A stretch of DNA of 23,353 nucleotides from assembly GCA_039812685.1 (NCBI GenBank), contig JBDIBB010000064.1, positions 1-23,353 on the forward strand, given 5' to 3'. Shown in pieces: positions 6,401 through 13,444 of the stretch; position 1 is the stretch's first letter; each line of letters opens with the position of its first letter. A model generated the notes under the pieces. That model did not search any database. It was not told where the DNA came from and saw only the letters and a list, made by a program, of their open reading frames with translations. Source of the DNA: JBDIBB01 sp039812685. Lineage in GTDB: Bacteria; Acidobacteriota; Vicinamibacteria; Vicinamibacterales; JAFNAJ01. The translations under genes and the position numbers were made by a program.

Positions 6401-7450
6401 CTACGGCTGCGTGCCGCCACCCTCGTACACGTCCGCCCGCTTCAGGAACCCGTCGGCGATCAGCACGCCGTCCAGGTTGTTCTTGTCCACCGCGATCGGG
6501 TCGAACAGCATCGTCGGCACGTCCTTCAGTCCGTTGTTGGTGACACCGCTGGTGTCCACTTTCTCGCCCTTGGCGAGCAGGACCGCCGCGCGCGCCGCGA
6601 GCCGCGTGAGCGTGCGCAGCGACTTGTAGACCGTCATCGTCTGGGTGCCCGCGACGATGCGCCGGACCGCCGCCAGTTCGGCATCCTGGCCCGAGACGGC
6701 CACCTTGCCGGCCAGGCCGTGCTTGGCCAGCACCTCGATGGCGCCGCCGGCCGTCACGTCGTTGGACGCCACGATGGCCGCGACGTTGTTGCGCGCCTTC
6801 TTGAGGCCTTCCGCGGTGATGGCCGCGGCCTGCTCGGCGGTCCAGTTCTGCGCCCATCCCTCGTGGACGATGCGGATGGCGCCCGACTTCACCGCGGGCT
6901 CGAGGATCTCCATCTGGCCCTCGCGGACGATCTTCGCGTTGCCGTCGTGTTCCGCGCCGCCAATCAGGATGTAGTTGCCCTTCGGCGCGCGCGCCAGCAG
7001 GAACTGCGCCTGAAGCCGGCCCACCTTCAGCACGTCGAACCCGATGTAGAGATCGACGTCGGCGTTCTTGATGAGGCGGTCGTAGCTGATCACCGGGATC
7101 TCCTTCGCCTTCGCCGCGTCGACCACCGGCGAGGCGTGCTCGGTGTCGTGCGCGACCACCAGCAGCGCGCTGGCGCCGGCATCCACCATCTTCTGCGCCT
7201 GCTCGTTCTGGCGAGCCTGGTTGCCCCCGGCCCAGTCGACCATCAGCTCGCCGCCCATGTCGGTGACCACTTCGGCGATCAGGTCGCGGTCGCGCTCCCA
7301 GCGCTCGTGCTGGGTGTCGAGCAGCAGACCCACCTTGACGGCTGGCGCCTTCTTGGCGGCCGGTGACTGACTGCTCCCACCGCCGCACGCAAGTGAGCCC
7401 AGCGCCAGCCCGGCGATCAGGGCCGTGCAGCACAGAGTCCGGATTCGCAT
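6401..7450 (-). CDS. xylF: Xylose-type ABC transporter substrate-binding protein
   Basis: A 349-residue periplasmic sugar-binding protein of the ribose/xylose (LacI-like, type 1) family. It captures a sugar, probably D-xylose, and hands it to an ABC permease. An N-terminal signal ends in a cysteine (GSLAC, Cys22), suggesting a lipoprotein although the -3 residue is not ideal. The fold follows: KVGLLLDTQHERWERD, ALLVVAHD, PVISYDRLI, a distinct IGFDVLKVGRLQ segment, IASNDVTAGGAI-type hinge sequence and VSGQDAE, all typical of XylF. The ATG has AAGGAGAG seven bases upstream. It stands alone with its own promoter and terminator; neither permease nor ATPase genes are adjacent, so it may serve a distant transporter or act as a sensor. 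The sugar specificity is inferred from the overall pattern. Confidence 0.85.
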   Translation of the reverse strand: MRIRTLCCTALIAGLALGSLACGGGSSQSPAAKKAPAVKVGLLLDTQHERWERDRDLIAEVVTDMGGELMVDWAGGNQARQNEQAQKMVDAGASALLVVAHDTEHASPVVDAAKAKEIPVISYDRLIKNADVDLYIGFDVLKVGRLQAQFLLARAPKGNYILIGGAEHDGNAKIVREGQMEILEPAVKSGAIRIVHEGWAQNWTAEQAAAITAEGLKKARNNVAAIVASNDVTAGGAIEVLAKHGLAGKVAVSGQDAELAAVRRIVAGTQTMTVYKSLRTLTRLAARAAVLLAKGEKVDTSGVTNNGLKDVPTMLFDPIAVDKNNLDGVLIADGFLKRADVYEGGGTQP

Positions 7451-7917
7451 GTTTCACTCTCCTTGATACCGGGAACCGCTCGATGCACGGATCGAGACCG
7501 AGCGACGTCCGCACCGGGGGACGAGGCACGCCGCCACAACCCGCTCACTCAGATCCGGAAAAGGGTGGGCGCAGCCCCGCAGAATTCTACCTTCCCGCGG
7601 GCGGCTTGTGACAACACCGGTTGGCGTCATTCGCAACGGCCGTGCTTGATGCCCGGGGCACTGGCGTCGAGACGGCAGGCTCAGCCGCGGCGGTCGTCCT
7701 CGTCGGCGGCAATCGAGCGTGAGGTGGCCCGCGACGGCGCGGGCCTCGACGCAGGGTAGCGATCGGCGCCCGTCATGCGGCACACTGCCTCGGGTCGCCC
7801 CGGTGTTCCGACTTCCTTCGGCTGGAGCTCGGTACTGGACGATTCGTCCGCGGGTCGCGCGCCTGCCGGCACCGAGGGGAAGCGTCGCATGTCATCGCGG
7901 CCTGGAAGGAACCAGTC
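7451..7917. other. Divergent intergenic region, xylF / thermonuclease
   Basis: No convincing gene is present; open frames here are Arg/Pro-rich shadows. The region carries the promoter of xylF (minus) and must carry that of the thermonuclease (plus), whose start has GGAAGGA upstream. The palindrome TTGTGACAA (7606-7614) overlaps the xylF -35 box and could be an operator. Confidence 0.45.
7584..7614 (-). promoter_or_regulatory. Predicted promoter of xylF
   Basis: Minus-strand TTGTCA (complement of 7609-7614) and TAGAAT (complement of 7584-7589) each match the sigma-70 consensus at five of six bases. The 19-base spacer is slightly long. Transcription would begin near 7577, giving a leader of about 125 bases. 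The 9-bp palindrome TTGTGACAA covers the -35 box. Confidence 0.5.
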
Positions 7918-8574
7918 ATGTCCATCACCAGGAGGAGCCGGCGCGTGTTCGCGAGCGCCTGCCTGACCACACTCTGCCTTGGCGCAGCGGCCGTGTCCGC
8001 GGGTGCCGGCCAGGAGAGCACCAGCCAGGAGGGCGCACGCCGGGATCGCACGCCAGCCAAGCCGCAGACGCGGCCGTACGGAACGAAGGCGGTCGTCGAT
8101 CCGGCGCTGGTCAGCGTGGACGATGGAGACACGATGGTGGTGAAGTGGCCGGCCGGCGACGTGGAGGTCGTGCGGGTGCTGGGCATCGACGCGCCCGAGA
8201 CCCGTCACCCGGAGCACGATCTGCCGTGGGCGCAGCCCTTCGGCGAGGAGGCGCGCGCGTTTGCCGCCGGCGCGTTCGCGGCGACGCATCGCCTGGAGTT
8301 GCTGCGTGCGGCGACACTGGATCCCTACGGCCGCACGCTCGGTTACTTCTTTCTCGATGGCGTGAACTATTCGGTCCTGATCGTGCGCGGGCGGCTGGCC
8401 GAGGAAACGGTGAGCCGCTACGGTGACAACGGGCTGCCGCGCGAGGCAGCCGAGGTTTCGGCGGCGGCCAGGGCGGCTGGCCCGCTGCCGTTCGAGTCGC
8501 CGGGCATCTTCCGCGCACGCATGCGTGAGGTGACGCAGTGGATGAAGAGCCGCGGAATCTATCCGCCGCAGTGA
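7918..8574 (+). CDS. Exported thermonuclease-family (SNase) protein
   Basis: A 218-residue staphylococcal-nuclease-fold protein with a signal peptide (about 1-30). The family hydrolyses DNA and RNA phosphodiester bonds with calcium. All three catalytic residues of the family can be placed: Arg86 in VRVLGID, Glu94 in DAPE, and Arg139 in DPYGR; the DDGDT strand (68-72) and GIDAPE loop are classic. Length beyond the domain is a short C-terminal helix. The ATG has GGAAGGA about seven bases upstream. It overlaps the next gene by four bases if that gene starts at GTG 8571, so the two are probably co-expressed. Likely a periplasmic or secreted nuclease; the actual substrate is not known. Confidence 0.9.
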   Translation: MSITRRSRRVFASACLTTLCLGAAAVSAGAGQESTSQEGARRDRTPAKPQTRPYGTKAVVDPALVSVDDGDTMVVKWPAGDVEVVRVLGIDAPETRHPEHDLPWAQPFGEEARAFAAGAFAATHRLELLRAATLDPYGRTLGYFFLDGVNYSVLIVRGRLAEETVSRYGDNGLPREAAEVSAAARAAGPLPFESPGIFRARMREVTQWMKSRGIYPPQ

Positions 8575-9776
8575 CGGTCCAGGTCGACGGCAGCCGGAGC
8601 CGGCGGCGACCGCCGGCCCCGGTCATCGTCGCGGTTGCGGCGGCGATGGGCCTCGCGGGGTGCGGCCCGCGACCGATGGTGTCGACGCCGGGCGGCGCGA
8701 CGTCGCCCTCGCGGGCGGATCGCCCCATGCGCCTCGAGGTGGCCGCCGTGTGCGAGCTGGCGCGCGACACCTCGCGGCCCTCGTCGGATCCCGCGCGCGT
8801 GGGCGGACTGTCGGGCCTGCTCCACGAGCCGGAGCGCGGCACCTACCTCGCGGTGTCCGACGATCAGCGTGTCCCGCGGATGTACCGGTTGCGGCTCGCC
8901 ATCGATGGGCACGACTGCCGCGCCGAGGTGCTCGACACCATGGTGCTGCGGTGGCCGGATGACGCCACCCCCGCGCGAGAGGCGCGCGACTTCGAGGATC
9001 TCACCCGCGGGCCCGACGGCAGCCTCTTGCTCGTCAACGAGCACGACGCCGGCCCGCTGCCGATCACGATGCCGGGCCTGCATCGCTTCACCGAGGCCGG
9101 CCAGTACATCGAGTCGATCCCGGTCCCCCCGCACGCGATTCCGGGCCCGGGCCGCGGCGTGCGCGACAACGCGGCGTTCGAGGGCGTGACGATGTCACGC
9201 GGAGGCGACCGCATCTACGTCGCGCCGGAGCAGCCGCTCGTGCAGGACGACGATGTCGCCACCTTCGCGCGCGGCGGCGCCTCGCGGCTGTTCGAATACC
9301 ACCGCGACGGCGATCGCTTCCTCGTCGGGCGCGAGCTGATCGTCCCCATCGATCCCCTGCCGCATCCGGGCGACATCCTCGCGGAGTGGGCCGACACCGG
9401 CATCGTGTCGCTCGTCACCCTCGACGATGGTTCGCTGCTGATGATGGAGCGGTCGTTCGTCAAGGGGACGGCCTCGGGCCGGCCCGCCTCGCGCAACGAC
9501 ATCCTGTTGTCGCGGATCCGTCTGGACCGCGCCGATGACGTGACACCTCTCAACAGCCTGCGGGGAGCGCTCGCGCGGCCGGTCGAGAAGCAGCGGCTGC
9601 TGTCGCTGCGCGAGGTGATCGCCGACCTGCCGCCGTGGCTCGCCATGCTCGACAACTTCGAGGGCATGACGCTGGGGCCACCCCTGGCCGACGGATCGGC
9701 CTCGCTCGTGCTGGTGAGCGACGACAACTTCAGCGAGGCGCAGAGGACGGCCTTCATCGTCCTGCGCATCAGGTGA
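8571..9776 (+). CDS. Esterase-like/phytase-like lipoprotein
   Basis: A 401-residue protein with a lipoprotein signal (GLAGC, Cys31). Its body resembles the 'esterase-like activity of phytase' family (beta-propeller type), with segments such as GGLSGLLHEP, YLAVSDDQ, RDFEDLTRGPDGSLLLVNEHD, NAAFEGVTMSRGGDRIYVAPE, DDGSLLMMERSF and the C-terminal NFEGMTLGPPLADG. The family is predicted to hydrolyse phosphate or ester bonds, but its substrates are mostly undefined. The start was set at GTG 8571 because its GTGA overlaps the nuclease stop and gives a normal signal length. An ATG at 8538 with GAGGTG upstream is also possible and would add 11 residues. It forms a coupled pair with the thermonuclease, suggesting shared extracellular scavenging of phosphate or nucleic acids. 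That role is inferred. Confidence 0.82.
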   Translation: MTVQVDGSRSRRRPPAPVIVAVAAAMGLAGCGPRPMVSTPGGATSPSRADRPMRLEVAAVCELARDTSRPSSDPARVGGLSGLLHEPERGTYLAVSDDQRVPRMYRLRLAIDGHDCRAEVLDTMVLRWPDDATPAREARDFEDLTRGPDGSLLLVNEHDAGPLPITMPGLHRFTEAGQYIESIPVPPHAIPGPGRGVRDNAAFEGVTMSRGGDRIYVAPEQPLVQDDDVATFARGGASRLFEYHRDGDRFLVGRELIVPIDPLPHPGDILAEWADTGIVSLVTLDDGSLLMMERSFVKGTASGRPASRNDILLSRIRLDRADDVTPLNSLRGALARPVEKQRLLSLREVIADLPPWLAMLDNFEGMTLGPPLADGSASLVLVSDDNFSEAQRTAFIVLRIR

Positions 9777-9832
9777 CGATGCCGCGAGGGTGGGGGCGCG
9801 GGGCCGCGGGCACCCGGTCGCGAGCGGAGACC

Positions 9833-10288
9833 ATGGCGCGAATCGAGATCGGCATCGCGAGCGTGTCGGACCGGATGTGGGCCGCGGACGTGATGGCCGG
9901 CTCGGACCCGTGGGTGACCCTGGGCCGCACGCGGGAGTCGTGCCGCCGCGTCTGCGCCAATCCCGAGTACCCGATGTACGTGGCGAGGGTCGACGGCCGT
10001 CCGGTGGGCTTCGCCCTCGTCACCCCCCGTGGCGTGGTCGGGTCACCCTACCTGGCGACGCTGGCCGTCGCGGCCGAGCATCGCGGCAAGGGCATTGGCG
10101 GCCGCCTGGTGCGATACGTGGAAGAGGCGTACCGCGGCGAGGCGGCGCATCTCTTCATCTGCGTGTCGTCGTTCAACCTGCGGGCCCAGGAATTCTACCG
10201 GCGGCTCGGCTACCGGCAGGTGGGCGAGTTGCCCGACTACTTCATCGCCGGTGCGTCGGAACTGCTGCTGCACAAGCGGATCGGATGA
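9833..10288 (+). CDS. GNAT-family N-acetyltransferase
   Basis: A 151-residue Gcn5-related acetyltransferase, which moves acetyl from acetyl-CoA to an amine. The CoA-binding motif A is clear: LATLAVAAEHRGKGIGGRLVRYVEE, with the Q/RxxGxG/A loop as RGKGIG (about 84-89). Motif B follows as FICVSSFNLRAQEFYRRLGYRQVGELPDY. Length is normal for a single-domain enzyme. The ATG has CGGAGA about three to six bases upstream; longer in-frame starts in the tail of the previous gene lack support. It follows the phytase-like gene by 56 bases on the same strand. The substrate (protein N-terminus, small amine or antibiotic) cannot be read from the sequence. Confidence 0.9.
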   Translation: MARIEIGIASVSDRMWAADVMAGSDPWVTLGRTRESCRRVCANPEYPMYVARVDGRPVGFALVTPRGVVGSPYLATLAVAAEHRGKGIGGRLVRYVEEAYRGEAAHLFICVSSFNLRAQEFYRRLGYRQVGELPDYFIAGASELLLHKRIG

Positions 10289-10492
10289 GGGCGCGCGCGT
10301 CGACATCCAACGCGCCGTGAGCGGTCGGCCCTCGAGTCAGGTGGCGTACGGTGGCCGCCAGTTGCCGGGCGGGTTACGATACGTGCCGTCCGACTCGCGT
10401 CCCCCGATGACTGCCGGGCCTTCGTGGTTGCCACACGAGGCAACCGCTGCCGGGGAGATTCGCCCGGGATGGCTCTTGCGAAAGGATGCGTG

Positions 10493-10840
10493 GTGATCGC
10501 CGTAGTCTTCCAGTTCGAGGTGAAGCGCGGCCGGGAGGCCGAGTTCGAGCAGTTGCACGGGGCCGACGGCGAGTGGACGGCACTGTCGCGCCAGAGCCGA
10601 TCGTTCATCGGCAGCTCGTTCCTCCGCGAGTTCGCCACGCCGCCGCGCTACCTGCTCGTCGAGTACTGGAGCGAGATGCTGGTCTACGAGCGGCACCGGG
10701 CGAGCCTGAGCGCCGAGATCGGGACGCTCGAGCAGCGCCGCGCGGACATGGTCGTCTCCACCCAGTCGCTGGGCCTGTATCACGCCCTCGACGTGCCGGA
10801 CCGCTTCGGGCCGGCGTGGTCGCAGCGCGACGGGCGATAG
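10493..10840 (+). CDS. Antibiotic-biosynthesis-monooxygenase-like small protein
   Basis: A 115-residue protein with the ferredoxin-like alpha/beta pattern of the dimeric ABM family: opening strand IAVVFQFEVKRGRE, then EFEQLH, an FIGSSFLREF strand, YLLVEYWSE and a final MVVSTQSLGLYHALD strand. Members include cofactor-less oxygenases and heme-degrading or stress proteins, so the reaction is uncertain. The GTG at 10493 was chosen because AAAGGA lies seven bases upstream and the family's first strand then starts at the N-terminus. An ATG at 10469 with GGGGAGA further upstream is possible. It is the last gene of the plus-strand run and converges on the methyltransferase; the 71-base gap is GC-rich with only short hairpins. 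Confidence 0.75.
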   Translation: MIAVVFQFEVKRGREAEFEQLHGADGEWTALSRQSRSFIGSSFLREFATPPRYLLVEYWSEMLVYERHRASLSAEIGTLEQRRADMVVSTQSLGLYHALDVPDRFGPAWSQRDGR

Positions 10841-10911
10841 GCGAGTCGCGGCTCGCGCGCCGCGCGGCCGGGCCCGCGGAGCCCGTCGGGGGGGGGCGGA
10901 CGCGCCGCCGC

Positions 10912-11604
10912 TCAGCGCCGCTTTCGATACGACAGCGAGATGCCCTCGCCCGAGGGCGACACGGTGGCGTTCCAGAGCCCCGGCGCCCGATCGATGGCGT
11001 CGAGGAAGTCCTGCAGCTCGCCGCGCTTGTTCACCACGTTGTGCGCGAGCAGCAGGCCGCCCGCGTCGAGCCTCGGCGCCACGAGATCGAAGAACTTCCG
11101 GTAGTCGCGCTTCCAGGCGTCGAGGAACACGAAGTCGAACGTTCCGGCGAGCGTCGGGATCTGCTGGAAGGCATCGCCCGCCAGCACGGTGACGACATCG
11201 GAGAGACCGGCACGGCTGACGTTGGCGGCGAGCTCGCGGGCGCGCTGCGGGTCGTACTCGATGGAGGTGAGCCGGCCGCCGGTCTCGCGCAGCCCCAGCC
11301 CGATCCAGATCGTGCTGTAGCCGCTGGCGCCGCCGATCTCCAGCGCGCGCCTGGCGCCGGTCGCGCCGACCAGGAGGCGGAGGAAGCGGCCGTCCTCGAC
11401 CGAGACGGCCAACTGGCCGTCGTCGCGGGCGCGGATGTCGTCGAGCACCTTCGCGAGCGCGGGCGGCAGGCCGTCGTGACCGGCGTGGGAGAACGGCGCG
11501 GGTGGGGCAGGGGCCGGCGCCGCCGCGCGCGCCGCGAGCAGGACGGCCGGCAGGGAGATGAGCAGGAGGGCTGAACCGCGCACCAGGCGGGCGGCAACGG
11601 GCAT
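10912..11604 (-). CDS. Class I SAM-dependent O-methyltransferase with signal peptide
   Basis: A 230-residue protein resembling the caffeoyl-CoA/catechol O-methyltransferase group, which methylates hydroxyls using S-adenosylmethionine. The SAM-binding motif I is ALEIGGASGYSTIWI (about residues 90-105), followed by the acidic motif II SIEYDP, then VTVLAGDAF and the metal-site region FVFLDAWKRDY. DAGGLLLAHNVVNKRG and a final beta strand complete the fold. The first about 28 residues form a hydrophobic signal or anchor (SALLLISLPAVLLAARAAA) with an Ala/Pro linker. This is odd, because SAM is cytoplasmic. The ATG at 11604 has GGGGA about eight bases upstream; the frame remains open far beyond it, but only as antisense sequence of neighbouring genes. 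Substrate unknown. Confidence 0.88.
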   Translation of the reverse strand: MPVAARLVRGSALLLISLPAVLLAARAAAPAPAPPAPFSHAGHDGLPPALAKVLDDIRARDDGQLAVSVEDGRFLRLLVGATGARRALEIGGASGYSTIWIGLGLRETGGRLTSIEYDPQRARELAANVSRAGLSDVVTVLAGDAFQQIPTLAGTFDFVFLDAWKRDYRKFFDLVAPRLDAGGLLLAHNVVNKRGELQDFLDAIDRAPGLWNATVSPSGEGISLSYRKRR

Positions 11605-11943
11605 TGGACGTGTCCCCAGGCAGAAAGCAACCCCGCGGGCCGGGCGTCGAGACGCGCCGGGCCCGGGTGTGTCGCGCAACATGCTGAACGGTAATGACTT
11701 GCGTGCGCCCGCGCATTCCCGGCACGAGCGGACGTCGTGCCGCGGGCGCCCGGCTGCGCGACGGGCGTCCGGCGGCGGGTGCCCGGACCGCCCGAACCGC
11801 ACGGCCGCCATGCTACTACAGGGCCCCCGGCGGCAGCCTGGTCTCGAGGCTTGACAAGTGGCGATTTGTGCTACAGTTCGCGGGGTTTTCAGGCGGGAAC
11901 GACAGGCAGTGGCCGGCATGGCGTCCCGCGCCCGGAGGCAGCG
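11605..11943. other. Divergent intergenic region with promoter and hairpin
   Basis: No gene is recognised. It separates the methyltransferase (minus) from the nuclease-fold/H1-tail gene (plus). An imperfect inverted repeat (11636-11646 with 11655-11665, one mismatch in 11) lies in the probable leader of the methyltransferase mRNA. A sigma-70 type promoter for the plus-strand gene is listed separately. Confidence 0.5.
11851..11877 (+). promoter_or_regulatory. Predicted promoter of the nuclease-fold/H1-tail gene
   Basis: A perfect TTGACA (11851-11856) is followed after 15 bases by TACAGT (11872-11877), four of six to the -10 consensus. The spacer is shorter than the ideal 17. Local A/T content rises here against a GC-rich background. 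Transcription would start near 11884, about 60 bases before the TTG start codon. Confidence 0.55.
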
Positions 11944-12906
11944 TTGTCGCCGATTCTCATCAGGCCCGTACGCGAGCAGATCGAGCACGACCGCATCATC
12001 CGCGTGCTGCAGGCGCGCCTGCGCCGGGAGTTCGCCGTGGAGGCGAACCTCGGCGACGAGCGGCGGGTGCCGGTGCGCGTGGGCGAGCAGGTGTTCTATC
12101 CCGACCTCGTCCTCACCGCCACGGGCAGTTCCCGGAAGGTGCAGGCGATCATCGAGGTGGAGACGACCGAGTCGGTGAACCATCTCGAGGCCATGGCCGA
12201 GTGGGCGCATTTCGGCAAGGCGCGCGCGCCGTTCCACCTGTACGTGCCCGCGGGACTGATCGACATCGCCCGGCGCCTCATCGAGACCTATCAGATCAGC
12301 ATCGCCCAGCTCTGGAGCTACTCGCCGGTCGGCGATCAGGTGCACTTCTGGCTGGTGTCGGGTGACGGCGACGGCGCGATTCTCACGTCGGTCACCGACA
12401 GCATCAGCGCGGCCGAGCCGGTGACGCCCGCGGTGCCGGAGGCCGTTGCGGCCGGTGGCGCCCCGGCGGCTGAGCCGGCGGGTGACCTCGCGCAGCCGTC
12501 TTCCGAACCTCAGCCGGCGCGCAAGGCGGCGGCTCCGGCCAGGAGCGTGAAGGCGACGCCGCCGTCCAGGGGCGTCAAGACCGCTGCGCCGGCCGCGGCC
12601 GTCAGGTCGGTGAAGCCGGGCGCCAAGGTGGCGAAGGCGGAGGTCAAGGCGGCGAAGAAGAAGCCGGCGGCCAGGGCGGCATCTTCGCGTGCTGGCAAGG
12701 CCGCGGCCGCACAGCCCGCGGTGAAGGCCCGCGGGACGACGGCCGCGAAGCCGGCCGTGAAGTCGGCCGCGCGGAGGGCGGCCTCGCCGAAGAAGGCGGC
12801 CAGCGCGGCTCGCAAGCCGGCGGCCAAGCCGGCGTCGAAGCCGGCCGCCAAGGCCACGGCCCGGCGCAAGCCCGCGGCCAGGCCTGGCGCCACGCGTCAC
12901 CGTTAG
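11944..12906 (+). CDS. Restriction-endonuclease-like domain fused to a histone-H1-like tail
   Basis: A 320-residue two-part protein. Residues 1-155 look like a compact alpha/beta domain with a PD-(D/E)xK-like pattern: PDLVLTA (Pro53-Asp54), then IIEVETTESVN with Glu71-x-Glu73, where the usual Lys is replaced by Glu. Catalysis is therefore doubtful, and a DNA-binding or remnant nuclease role is possible. Residues 155-320 are low-complexity, rich in Lys, Ala and Pro, with repeated KPAAK/KAAS-type units like the tails of histone H1 and bacterial H1-like proteins that bind and compact DNA. Translation begins at TTG: GGAGG lies five bases upstream and no ATG is in frame there. A TTGACA promoter precedes it. 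The nuclease fold is inferred from motif spacing; the DNA-binding tail is inferred from composition. Confidence 0.78.
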   Translation: MSPILIRPVREQIEHDRIIRVLQARLRREFAVEANLGDERRVPVRVGEQVFYPDLVLTATGSSRKVQAIIEVETTESVNHLEAMAEWAHFGKARAPFHLYVPAGLIDIARRLIETYQISIAQLWSYSPVGDQVHFWLVSGDGDGAILTSVTDSISAAEPVTPAVPEAVAAGGAPAAEPAGDLAQPSSEPQPARKAAAPARSVKATPPSRGVKTAAPAAAVRSVKPGAKVAKAEVKAAKKKPAARAASSRAGKAAAAQPAVKARGTTAAKPAVKSAARRAASPKKAASAARKPAAKPASKPAAKATARRKPAARPGATRHR

Positions 12907-12981
12907 CCGGCGCCGCCCGACAGCCCATGCCGGCGACGCCGCGCGGCACGCGCGGCGGCCGGCCCGTCCCAGAGCGCCGTC

Positions 12982-13224
12982 ATGCCCTTTCTCCGCATCG
13001 AACGCGACAAGCGCGGGTTCGAGCACGTGGCCATCCTGCACCAGGACCATCGGCGGGGGCAGTCGCGACCGATGCTGCTCTACTTCCTGCGCGTGCCGCC
13101 GGGGCAGCGCGTGGGACGCCGGCCGCTCGACGAGGAGACGCGCCGGATGATCCAGGCGGCGCATCCCGACGTGATCTTCGACTGGAACAAGCTGAAGTAC
13201 ATGCCGTCGCGCCTGGAAGGGTAA
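12982..13224 (+). CDS. Conserved-looking 80-residue protein, function unknown
   Basis: An 80-residue protein with a mixed, folded-protein composition: an opening strand MPFLRIERDKRGFEHVAILHQD, a middle LLYFLRVPPG and a C-terminal AAHPDVIFDWNKL segment. There are no cysteines, signal peptide or membrane helix. It lies 75 bases after the H1-tail gene on the same strand and could be transcribed with it. The ribosome-binding site is weak (CAGAGCG about five to nine bases before the ATG). The composition is unlike the Arg/Pro-rich shadow frames around it, so I take it as real. The FDW motif and high basic content (many Arg) hint at nucleic-acid contact, but no function can be assigned. Confidence 0.7.
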   Translation: MPFLRIERDKRGFEHVAILHQDHRRGQSRPMLLYFLRVPPGQRVGRRPLDEETRRMIQAAHPDVIFDWNKLKYMPSRLEG

Positions 13225-13254
13225 GGGGGCAGCGCGCCGCCGGCACGGGCCGTC

Positions 13255-13260
13255 TATAAT
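13255..13260 (+). promoter_or_regulatory. TATAAT -10 element upstream of the VWFA gene
   Basis: A perfect TATAAT in the context CTATAATCGCC lies six bases before an ATG (13267) and 184 bases before the VWFA-protein start. No -35 box is evident. The six-base spacing equals that at hom, where the first transcribed base would be the start codon. It could drive a leaderless small ORF plus the VWFA gene. Confidence 0.5.
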
Positions 13261-13266
13261 CGCCTC

Positions 13267-13392
13267 ATGGCCCGTCGTGACGAAGCGGGCGGCCGACCGC
13301 GCGCTTCGCGCTGTTGCCCGGCGGCGGCGTGCGGCCGCGGCGGGCATGCTCCCTGGCGGGTCGCGCGCACGAAGGCCGCGCACATCGTCTGA
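13267..13392 (+). CDS. Possible leaderless 41-codon ORF before the VWFA gene
   Basis: An ATG lies exactly six bases after a perfect TATAAT, the position expected for leaderless translation. It opens 41 codons ending at TGA (13390-13392), 52 bases before the VWFA-related gene. The peptide is basic with three cysteines (CCPAAAC) and resembles nothing I know. Composition alone would not distinguish it from noise; only the promoter geometry supports it. It could be a leader peptide or no gene at all. Confidence 0.2.
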   Translation: MARRDEAGGRPRASRCCPAAACGRGGHAPWRVARTKAAHIV

Positions 13393-13444
13393 ACCGGGGT
13401 CGTACTCACGGTGCCGCGTACGCCGCGGCAGGCAGGATCTACCA

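Noticed and set aside
12480..12906. Possible nucleotide tandem repeat or frameshifted region in the Lys/Ala-rich tail
   Set aside because: The frame is continuous to a normal stop, and the units vary, as expected for a histone-H1-like tail.
10912..13383. An 823-codon minus-strand open frame
   Set aside because: Only 10912-11604 is family-like. The rest is antisense to the H1-tail gene and neighbours and is Arg/Gly-rich shadow sequence.
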